Source of the DNA: Alviniconcha marisindica
Taxonomy: Eukaryota; Mollusca; Gastropoda; Provannidae
Direction of reading: 5' to 3'
Length of the DNA stretch: 64,000 nt
NCBI GenBank assembly: GCA_018857735.1
Contig: JABMCL010003926.1
Location: 523,501-587,500 of the forward strand
The notes under the pieces are model-generated. The model was not told where the DNA came from and ran no database searches. It saw only the letters and a list, made by a program, of their open reading frames with translations. A program made the position numbers and the translations under genes. Shown here in pieces: positions 13,001 to 25,000 of this stretch; position 1 is the first letter of the stretch, and each line of letters begins with the position of its first letter.

Positions 13001-16000
13001 AGTAAAATACCGCATTCAGTACAAGCTCGCAACGCTCGCTTTCCGTCACTTTGACGGCACTCTTCCGCCATACCTGTCTTCTTCTCTCTGCACATATCAA
13101 CCACCGCGCTCCCTTCTTTCTTCGACAGAAAGACTGCTCAAAATCCCCAAAACAAACCTGAAAACCTTCGGTGAACATTCTTTTGGTTAAACTGCTCCAA
13201 CTGTCTGGAACTCGCTGCCGACTGACCTCAGAGCTTCTCCCTCCCTCCCAACTTTCAAAGCTAACCTAAAAACGCATCTCTTCCGCCAAGCCTTCTGATT
13301 GATTTGTACATGCCAACCGCTACCTGTTTCATATTCGTGTGTGTGTGTGCGAGTGTGTGTCAGTTGGGGGCGGGGGTGGGGACTGGGAGAGATGGAATTA
13401 AGGGTAGGTAGTAATATAATGATTCATTTTCTTTATATATTGCTGCTTCTCAACATGTGTTTGTCATGACAAATGTGTTCGTCACGACAAAACACATCTG
13501 ATGTCACAACAAAAGTATGTTTGTTGCAACAAAAGTTTTGTCGTGACAAAATTATGTTTGTCGCAACATACATGTGTTTGTCGTGACAAACATTTTGTCA
13601 TGGCATGCATACTTTTGTTACGATGAAACACATCTTTTGTCACAACAAAAGTATGTTTGTTGTGACAGAAGTTTTGTCGCGACAAAATTATGTTTGTCGT
13701 GACAAATTGTTGCACACATACTTTTGTTGCGACAAAAGACCTGTTTTGTGATGACAAACAACAAACGTGTTTGTCGTGACAAAAGTATGCTTGTCACAAC
13801 AAATATTTGTCAGGACAACAGTTTTTGTCGCAACAAGCATACTTTTGTATAGTAGAGTAGCATGTCAACAGTTTGACCTGACTTTTCCCCACACCTGTCT
13901 CGCTGAAGGGACACTACCATGTCCCCTTGAACCTGTCTGTCCTCTTGCTGGCTTCTCGGTGCGAAATCTTTTCTCCTTTTTTTACCAACAGCACCAGTAC
14001 TGTGCTACCACTTTGGCCTTACTCTCTCTGTTACCTGTCTGGCTGTCACCTTTGGTCCAAATTCGCCCTTAATTGTCTTACTACAGGTGCAATACCAGGC
14101 CACCTTTGGCCTACCTTCTGTGAGTGTTGACTGCGACTAACTCTCCCTTTACCTGTGACTTGATGCAGGTACAGTACCGTGCCACTTTTGACCACACTTC
14201 CCCCTTACCTGTGACCTGCTATAGGTGCAATACTGTACTACTTTTGACACAAGTTTTGCCCTTACCTCTGACCTACTATAGGTGCAATACTGTGTCACTT
14301 TTGACACAAGTTTCGCCCTTACCTGTAACCCGCTATAGGTGCAATACTGTACCACTTTTGACAGAAGTTTTGCCCTCACCTGTGGCCTGCTATAGGTGCA
14401 ATACTGTACCACTTTTGACACAAGTTTTGCCCTCACCTGTGACTGCAATACTGTGCACACCTTTGACCCAACCTTTCCCCTTACCTGCCTGAACAGGTGC
14501 AGTGGCATGTTTCCTTTGACAGACCATTTCCCATACCTGTCTTCCTGTCTATACCATGGTTAATGAGCACTGCGGGTGCAGAAACTGAGAACCCAGAGCT
14601 GTCCCAGACTGTCTTGTATTCTGGTTATCCTGGAGTAGGTCAGAATATAGGTTCACATGCTTTACCCACTGCCAAAGTTCTAGCCCTCTAGTTTTTGTCT
14701 TCAACTTGCCTTTGTTTTTCCCAATCCTCTTTCATTAGTTCCAGCATGAAATCACATGTCATGAACAGTGAAACTGAAACAGGCTTTTGATTTGATTTTT
14801 TTATTTGTATTATGAATTGTGTTTGCCTCCGAAAGTGATATTGCGGTCATGGTTGACTGGGCATTAAATATTCAGGATCAAGCAACAGTCAGTCCGTTTT
14901 GCTACAGTGAAATACAGTGTTGCCTCACTTCTTCCTGCACCAGGTACCAGTCTTGTTGTAGGTGATATTCCCAGTCACCTGGTTTCCCCCTACCAGTCGT
15001 GCTACAGGTGCTGTACCTGTTGACCGAACGTTTTGCCTTACCTGTTGACCAAACATTTTGCCTTACCTGTTGACCAGACATTTTGCCTTGTTGACCAAAC
15101 GTTTTGCCTTACCTGTTGACCAAACGTTTTACCTTACCTGTTGACCAAACGTTTTGCCTTAACTGTTGACCAAACATTTTGCCTCACCTGTTGACCAAAC
15201 AGTTTGCCTCACCTGTTGACCAAACAGTTTGCCTCACCTGTTGACCAAACGTTTTGCCTCAGCTGTTGACCAAAGGTTTTGCTTTACCTGACAAATGCTA
15301 CAGATGTGCTGTATGCCATGTGCTGTTTGACCATGTGCTGTATGCCATGTGCTGTATGCCATGTGGTGTTTGACCAGACTTCCTGTTTCTGCAGTGTGTG
15401 AACATACCACCTTTTGGCTATTTTGCACTTAACTCTCTTGCTGCAGGTGCAGTGCCATGCCAACTTTGAACTGCATTTTCCCCTTACCTGTCGTTCTACA
15501 GGTGATTAACACAACTTTGAGTTAATTTTTTTCTCTCCCCGTCTTGCCACAGGCACAGTACCGTGCCAACCTTGACCTGAAAGTTCCCCTTACCTGTCAT
15601 TCTGTATGTGATTAACACAAGTTTGAGCTAGTTTTCCTTCTACCTGTCTTGACACGGGTGCAGTACCATGCCAACTTTGACCTGAATTTTCCTGTACCTG
15701 CCATTCTACAGATGATTAACACAACTTTGAGCAAATTATCCTTCTACCTGTCTTGATACAGGTGCAGTACCATGCTGACTTTGCCCTGAATTTCCCATAC
15801 CTGCCATTCTACAGGTGATTAACACAACTTTGAGGAAACTATCCTTCTACCTGTCTTGATACAGGTGCAGTACCGTGCTGACTTTGACCTGAATTTCCCG
15901 TACCTGCCATTCTGCAGGTGATCGAGCAACCGTGGGCTCATTTTCCCTTCTGCCTGTCGTGCCACAGGTGCAGTACCATGCCGACTTTGAGAAGCAGAAG

Positions 16001-19000
16001 GGCCACAAGACGTCGGTGGCTGAGGACCCGGAGATGGCGCGCATCAAACAGAACACGGCCATTCAGAGCAACATCAACTACTGGGGAGTCAGAGAGCAGC
16101 GCAGCGCCATGGAGGAGAAGCGCCCCCAGGAGACCGTCGATGAAGGTAAGGGTCGCGGTGTTGGGCGGCCAAGGAGTTTGAGGTTCAGATCCCTCTTTGT
16201 GTGGGCGGTGGTTCAGATCCCTTTTGTGTGGGCAGTAGAGTAGATCGGATGGCTTTGCTGAATTTACCAGGTGGCGTTGTAGGCTGGTGCCCCCCAGTAC
16301 GGCGGGACGGGTGGGTTGGTTTGGAAAACTGTGCGGCAGCAATCCTGGCCACCGCTAAATTGGTTTGTAAAACTCTGCCTGAGAAGACATCGTTACACCG
16401 GGTAGCTCCATTCTGTTGCCACTGGTATTCTTAAGGGGAAGTGGCCCAAATTTCCCCCAGGAAAGAAAGTCCTAGACTGGGTAAGGAAGAAAGTAGAAGT
16501 GAGAAAAAGAATGTGGATACTAAGAGTAATGCAGTGAGGCCCAATTTTAAGGCCACCTAAAGGCAGAAGTGGTCGCGAAAGATGGGTGATCTTTGACAAG
16601 GGGGCTCACGGAAGTGGGACCGTGAAGGAATATGTTCAAAATAAAGGTAAACAGTTAACAACTGTCCATGCTTTAAAACTAATGAAAAACTTCATCACCG
16701 TGAAAAAATACATTCAAAATAAAGGTAAGCAGTTACCGACTGTCCGTGGTTTAAAACTAATGAAAAGCTTCATGACTGTGTAGAGAAGGAATATGTTCAA
16801 AATAAAGGTAAACAGTTATCGACTGCCCATGGTTTAAAACTGATGAAAAACTACAGGTTATATCATGCAGGTCTTTAAGTTCAGGAGTGTGTGCACAGCC
16901 AAATTGTTTCTGCTTTTATTAGGTTCTGTGTATTGTAATGCTGACACAGTGACAGTTTGGAGCATTTATGCACTTTAATCTTTTTAAACATTGATTGCTG
17001 TGACGCAAAGAGTTTTCTAGTGTTCATGTTTTGCAGTTTTGGCTATCACAGTTTGATCGCATTTGTACTGTGCTTGCTGTAAAGCACCAACTAGATGAAG
17101 CTATTAGTATCATTTGATTGTTTTGAACTTAGTATTATAGCAATTTAATGTTGCCATTTCATCACATGTCACATCATTTGTACAAATTTCATGCAGTTTT
17201 CATTAATATACATGTTACCTGATTCACTGGGTTTGTTCAAAATGACTTTTTAACAATTTTGTGAATGGCATTGGCTACTAACTGTGCTGTGCATATATTA
17301 ATGGCTTGTTTGAGTGAAGAGGAAACTTTTCTGACGGATGGATTCCAGAACTACAGTTGATTTGATGATTGATTTGACAGCCGCAGGAAAACTTTGGGGG
17401 TGGGGGGGGGGGGGGGATGACACCCACTTACCTGTTTGTCCCCATCATTAAGACAAGTCAGCCAGTTGGTGAAAGGCATCTTCTCAATGTTGTCTGTTCT
17501 GACGTTTAAAGCTGACATACACATAAACATAAACACATAACATAAACATAAACATTTGACGAAAAAACCCACGAGGGCTCATTGTGTGCTGTCTAGTATT
17601 GGACGTCATTGTTGCTGCCTTAGGGAAAAAGTATACAGTCTCAGTCCAAGCAACAGATAGTAGGAAACGCTTGTCACTGTATTGCTTAACTAAAGTGAAC
17701 TGGCTTTAACATACTTCGTCCCTGGTAGTTTGTGGAGCCTGGTTACATAAAGTAGTATGACTGTATGTGCATATAGTGTTTTATAGTAGATATGATTCAT
17801 AGATTACCTTTAGTGGAAGTAACTCCAGGCAATTTTACAGATTACATACACGTGCGCTCAGTTTGAGATAATGTAGCAGATATAATTTATTTTCAAAGGA
17901 TGAAAATTATCCTTAATCTGTTAATCAGTTGGACAATTTGCATCTAAGCAATGGTAGTGGGTGTCTGAGACTGAAACACACTTTTGACCAGTTTGTTAAA
18001 AAGCAGAAAAGTTTTCTGGATCACGTGATGCAAAGGAAAAATTTGTATGCCTAAATATTTTCTGTTTTCGCCTTCTTCTTCACTGCATGCTGTTTTCACC
18101 TCTTTTTTTTTTTTCCTTCTGTTTAATCTTGCCATGCGGTCCTGCTTCTCTCCCCTTGCCCTTCTCCTCCATGTGGTGCTGCCTGGTGCCTTACCTCCCC
18201 TTCTTTAGTAGCAGGCAGGCGGCGCAACCCTGGCAAGATTAGCGACTACGATCCGGGGGTGCCGCAGTTTAATTCTCCGTACTCCGGCAAAACACAGGCC
18301 AACATCGTGTACGATTCACACAGTGGAGAAGGTACCAGTCGATTCTGCTTTACTGCGCTTTTTTCTCTCAGGGGTCATTTACACTAGTGGACAGTTCAGG
18401 GCGGAGCGTGGGATGCTACGTTTACGCTTGCCTGGCCCCGTCAGATGCAAGCCGCACTCAGTTTGGCTTTGGAGTAGGGCTGAGCGTGGGACGCTGCATT
18501 TACACCTGGCCGTTCCCGTTGGATGCAAACCGCACTCGGTTCGGTTCCAGAGTATGCGAGTCTTGCATTTCATCATGCGTCGTGCGCTGTCAGTGAACGC
18601 AGAACTGTGGTCTGGAAGCGTAGCAGACAGATGGCATTTTGGAGTGATGACGACATCAAACTTGTCATTCTAGTCTGGTCCAGAGTGCAGATGTAAATGC
18701 AGCAGCCAGCGAGCAGCCTCAGGCTGACTGAGTGCGGGCCCAACCTGGCCCTAGTGTAGGCGGCCCCTGTCTTACTTACCTACGTGGCTCCTACTCTGTC
18801 AGTTCATCGTAATTCGCTTTATTTTCTAAAGAGAAAAAAAAAGAGTACATGGATGTGTTATGTGTTAGCAATGTATGTGATATTTGCAGGGATAGGTTGC
18901 AGAGCAGCGATGTGGTGCGGGTAGAGTGGGAGATAAACTGTGTAGCAGGGCCCACTGTTAATTAAGGCACCAGCCTTTCGAAGGTGAAGTTCTGCTCAAG

Positions 19001-22000
19001 TCAGTTTGTCAGTCGTTCAAGTATCTCGGGGGGGGGGGGGGGGGACATAATCATGTATCTTAGTTCTTATTACAACACAATTTTTTTCTCTCGCAATTAT
19101 TGTCTATGCATATGGTCCTGGCGACGATGCCTGAAAGGGGGAAAGCTGAAAGCACTCTGCTCCCTTTTAAAGGATTGGTAGGCCCATTAGCACTACTGAC
19201 GGTGACAGTTTAACACACAGATTTTTTAGAGGAGGATTGGTAGGCTCATTAGCACTACTGACGGTGACAGTTTAACACAGATTTTTTAGAGGAGGATTGG
19301 TAGGCTCATTAGCACTACTGACGGTGACAGTTTAACACACAGATTTTTTAGAGGAGGATTGGTAGGCTCATTAGCACTACTGACGGTGACAGTTTAACAC
19401 AGATTTTTTAAAGGAGGATTGGTAGGCCCATTAGCACTACTGACGGTGACAGTTTAACACAGATTTTTTAAATGAGGATTGGTAGGCCCATTAGCACTAC
19501 TGACGGTGACAGTTTAACACAGATTTTTTAGGGGAGGATTGGTAGGCTCATTAGCACTACTGACGGTGACAGTTTAACACACAGATTTTTTAAAGGAGGA
19601 TTGGTAGGCCCATTAGCACTACTGACGGTGACAGTTTAACACACAGATTTTTTAGAGGAGGATTGGTAGGCTCATTAGCACTACTGACGGTGACAGTTTA
19701 ACACAGATTTTTTAGAGGAGGATTGGTAGGCTCATTAGCACTACTGACGGTGACAGTTTAACACACAGATTTTTTAGAGGAGGATTGGTAGGCTCATTAG
19801 CACTACTGACGGTGACAGTTTAACACAGATTTTTTAAAGGAGGATTGGTAGGCCCATTAGCACTACTGACGGTGACAGTTTAACACAGATTTTTTAAATG
19901 AGGATTGGTAGGCCCATTAGCACTACTGACGGTGACAGTTTAACACACAGATTTTTTAAAGGAGGATTGGTAGGCCCACAAGCACTAGTGACGGTGACAG
20001 TTTAACACAGATTTTTTAAAGGAGGATTGGTAGGCCCACAAGCACTACTGACGGTGACAGTTTAACACAGATTTTTTAAAGGAGGATTGGTAGGCCCACA
20101 AGCACTAGTGACGGTGACAGTTTAACACACAGATTTTTTAAAGGAGGATTGGTAGGCCCATTAGCACTAGTGGCGGTGACAGTTTAACACACATATTTTT
20201 TAAAGGAGGATTGGTAGGCCCACTAGCACTAGTGACGGTGACAGTTTAACACACATATTTTTTAAAGGAGGAGGATTGGTAGGCCCATTAGCACTAGTGA
20301 CGGTGACAGTTTAACACAATTTTTTTAAAGGAGGATTGGTAGGCCCATTAGCACTACTGACGGTGACAGTTTAACACACAGATTTTTTAAAGGAGGATTG
20401 GTAGACCCATTAGCACTAGTGACGGTGACAGTTTAACACATTTTTTTTAAAGGATTGGTAGGCCCATTAGCACTAGTGACGGTGACAGTTTAACACACAG
20501 ATGTTCCTTTCACAGAGTGTGCAAGTTCTGTTGTCGGTATTTCCTGATTCGTAATTGTAATCCAGGAGAGCAGGGTGAGGGCAATTAGCGGTCAGTTTCA
20601 GCGTCAGAACGTGGCCTGCCCGCTGACACATTGCCAAAAGGATGTAGCAAAGTAGCGCAGGGGTCAACCACCACAACTGTGAGGTCAAAGTGTTGCCCAT
20701 GGATCATTTTCTCAATTTGGAGGTTTAGAGGTTTTCAGAATCGAGGGACTATTTCCTCGTAAGTATCGTATGAGCTCATGAATGCCAGTTTAGCTTGGAA
20801 TGTAAATGAGTGGAGGTCTGACCCCAGTTTCTGTGGCATCTCTGCCTAAAGCAGCGTTTAAACTTACAAAATTTGATCGTTCAAAATGGCACCTAGTTGT
20901 GTTGCCTGTGTCTGACTTCAAAATGTGGTAAGTTCCTGATGATGGAGGTGCTCCAGTCGTAGAGCTCTGCATTTTGCTCCACTGCTGTCTTGAAACATGT
21001 GTGATATTTAGGTTTCAGCGATACCAATGTTTCCAAACGCCCAAAGTGATGCCTTGGTATCCTTTTGTCAGACTGAGTCACACACAGTATGTGCTGTTTT
21101 GACCCTCCACCCCCCAGTCCCCACCTCCCTTCCTGGTTGAACTGTTAAAGCTCTGGTCAGGAACCTAAACCTGTAATCAGGTAGCATGTCATGATGTGCT
21201 GTGCAGTGATGCCCAAGTCTCTCCTCCATAACCACTGACCAAACCAAGACCTCCAGTCAGTGTGGGAAATGGTAACCACTGTCAGCCTGTCTGACAGCAG
21301 CTTTAAACCCTCGCCGTCCCTGAAGTTTGGTTCACAGTGTTAGTCACTCTGACACCACAGTGTTCATAGTGTTCACCGTGTTAGTCATAACCAAGCCCTT
21401 CAGTGAGTCAGTGTGGGAAATGGTATCCATTGTCTGCCTATCTGCAGGCAGCTTTAAACCGTCGGTCCCTGAAGTTTGTTCACCGTGTTAGTCATGACCA
21501 AGCCCTTCAGTGAGTCAGTGGGGGAAATGGTAACCATTGTCTGCCTATCTGCAGGCAGCTTTAAACCCTCGCCGTCCCTGAAGTTTGTTCACCGTGTTAG
21601 TCACTCTGACACCACAGTGTTCATAGTGTTCACCGTGTTGGTCACTCTGACACCACAGTGTTCATAGTGTTCACCGTGTTGGTCACTCTGCCACCACAGT
21701 GTTCATAGTGTTCACCGTGTTGGTCACTCTGCCACCACAGTGTTCATAGTGTTCACCGTGTTGGTCACTCTGCCACCACAGTGTTCATAGTGTTCACCGT
21801 GTTGGTCACTCTGCCACCACAGCCCAGAGCTGAGGAGTTGTTTGTCGCACACAGAATCCTGGGCTTCAGCACAAGCGACATCTCTCTCTGCGTAGAAACA
21901 GTCGTGGTTTGCAGCCTGCAGAAGTCAAAGCAGCCTGAAAGGCGGAAGTGCAGTGGGTCCCCATGATGAAAACACCAGCTGTAACGTACAAAAACAGTGG

Positions 22001-25000
22001 ACGTGAATGCCAGGTGCTGGGTGGGGGGGGGGGGGGGGGGGGGGGGGGTGTTAATGACAAATGATGAACATGAAGAGAGAAGTTTTTAGAAGTATTGTAA
22101 AAAAAAAATGTGAACAGAAGGGGGGGGGGGGGGAGAAGATGAGGTGACTACCAGATCGTAATAATTTAGAGAAAACAACAGACCTCATTTAGATGGCAGA
22201 AGGGATCTGTTGGGCTGGAAATCGGATGTTTTGAGTTGATAGACTTTTGGGTCAGAGGGGAGGGAGGTGGAGGTGGAAATTGGATGTTTTGAGTTGATAG
22301 ACTTTTTGGTCAGATGACAGATAGGAGGAAGGTGGAAGTCGGATGTTTTGAGTCAGTAGACTTTTTGGTCAGAGGGGAGGGAGGTGGAAATCAGATGTTT
22401 TGAGTTGATAGACTTTTTGGTTAGAGGGGAGGGAGGTGGAAGTCAGATGTTTTGAGTCAATAGACTTTTTGGTTAGAGGGGAGGGAGGTGGAGGTGGAAG
22501 TCAGATGTTTTGAGTCGATAGACAGGTCAGTGGGGAGTAGCTGGGGGAGGCAATGGAATGGGGCAGGGAGATTTGGAAAGTGTAGCAAATTGTACAGACG
22601 TCTGCTGCTAGAAACAGGAACAGAAGAGCTGATGGAACTGTGATCTTACGGTATTCTCTTATCACAGTAGTCTCTCCTTATGTAGATAGTCTCCTATTAT
22701 GTATATATATGCTATATAGCCTCTTATTAGGGTAGTCTCGTATTAGGGTGGCCCTCCCTTCCCCAGCCCCATACATGTGTGCTGAAAGGTTCAGGTGAAT
22801 CGCCTCTTGACTCAGCGTACAAGGCACTGCCCACATTGAAATGATCATCATCATGGCTTACTTGTGAATTGACTGTGGTAGAGTTTGAGTTCCGTTGATA
22901 GTGGTTTTTGTGGTGGTTGTTGTGGTCTGTGAAAATTGTGTCTGGTGCTGCATTTTCCTGGTGTGTTTTCAGTGTCTTTGAAGTGAAGTCGTGGTGAAAA
23001 AGTAACTCCAGTTTCACTCACAGTCTGGCACAATGTCTGTGCATGACCACTTCCTCTTGTGAAACCTTCAGTTTTGGGGGGTTAATTTTGTTTTTTTGTC
23101 TTTCGCTAATCACACTTGTAAAACTTGTAACCTGTGCACCTGTTACACACTTGTAGCTGTCCTTGGCAGCAGCTTCCACCTTTCACTCCTTTTAGCTTGC
23201 CAGTCGAAGCAAAACGGCAGTGCTTCATGAAACTGAGCCAGGCACAGCAGAACTGCAGTGCTTCATGAAACTGAGCCAGGCACAGCAAAACTGCAGTGCT
23301 TCATGAAACTGAGCCAGGCACAGCAAAACTGCAGTGCTTCATGAAACTGAGCCAGGCACAGCAAAACTGCAGTGCTTCATGAAACTGAGCCAGGCACAGC
23401 AAAACGGCAGTGCTTCATGAAACTGAGTCAGGCACAGCAAAACTGCAGTGCTTCATGAAACTGAGTCAGGCACAGCAAAACTGCAGTGCTTCATGAAACT
23501 GAGCCAGGCACAGTAAAACTGCAGTGCTTCATGAAGCAGAGTCGGTCACTGTAATATAGCAGTGCTTCATGAAGTTGAGTCAGTCACTGTAATATAGCAG
23601 TGCTTCATGAAACCGAGTCAGTCACTGTAATATAGCAGTGCTTCATGAAGCTGAGTGGTACAGCAAAACGGCAGTGCTTCATGAGTCAGTAAAGCAAAAC
23701 GGCAGTGCTTCATGAGTCAATAAAACAAAACGGCAGTGCTTCATGAGTCAATAAAACAAAACGGCAGTGCTTCATGAGTCAATAAAACAAAACGGCACTG
23801 CTTCATGAGTCAATAAAACAAAACGGCAGTGCTTCATGAGTCAGTAAAACAAAACGGCACTGCTTCATGAGTCAGTAAAACGAAACGGCAGCGCTTCATG
23901 AGTCAATAGAACAAAACGGCACTGCTTCATGAGTCAGTAAAACAAAACGGCACTGCTTCATGAGTCAGTAAAACAAAACAGCACTGCTTCATGAGTCAGT
24001 AAAACAAAACGGCACTGCTTCATGAGTCAATAAAACAAAACGGCACTGCTTCATGAGTCAGTAAAACAAAACGGCACTGCTTCATGAGTCAGTAAAACAA
24101 AACGGCAGTGCTTCATGAAGCTAAGCCTCTTTTGAGCACCAAGACAGTTTTACTTTAAAGAAACTTGTTTGACTGAGTGTTCAGTGCAGCTCTTACGTAG
24201 CAGCGCCAAGGTTAGTGGGGACTGTGTGGCTAAGTGGTCAAGTCACTGGGCTCCAGAGGTTGCCGGTTTGACTGCTGGTTCAGGCTGTAACTGAACTTAC
24301 CAGTCTCATGCGTCTGAGGGTGAGAAAACCGAGCGTCCATGAGCTATATGGTTGTGTGTGCATGCTGAAAAAACATCCACGGTGGAGCCAATTATGTAAC
24401 TGCCCTGGCAAAGTTTCATGGCAGTTAAATGAACCGTGTAGTAAGGAAACAAGGAAGAAGTTGGTATGCTGGAAAGCAGAACATCAACTGATGAAGTTCC
24501 CATTGGCAAACTGCCCAGTGTGTCAGCGAAGTACAAGATGCAGGGAAATGTTGAAGCTGCTGTTTCAAGGACACGCTGCTTACTTTCATGAAGCTCTGGT
24601 TTACCTGCAGAGGCCTGTGCTGGTATATAGCAGCTGTCCACGAGGACCCACTGCACAGAAATTAAAGTGAAAGACACATTGTGTGCAGAGTCAGAGTACT
24701 TGCCCGTAAAGGCCTAACATTGAAAGACTCATGTTGCACAGTTAGGATGTACTTCTCAAAATGGAAAGACCCGTTTTGCACGGAGTCAGCTACTGATAGC
24801 GCTCACCCATATTGGAGCGACGCATTCTGCACAGTCAGGACGACGCACTTCTCGAAATGGAAAGACCTGTTTTGCACTCAGTCAGCTACTGATAACGCTC
24901 ACCCATATTGGAACAACGCATTCTGCACAGTTGAGGCACAAAAGCACATTTCTGCACTACTAAAGTAGCTGACAGCTTGAAAGACACATTATACACAAAC

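Noticed and set aside
15762..15814. 53-nt cryptic exons inside decoy units as real Lasp exons
   Set aside because: 53 nt is not divisible by three and would break the frame. They are kept only as a splicing hypothesis.
18219..18331. Fourth AG (18217-18218) as exon start
   Set aside because: It puts the linker out of frame with both neighbours.
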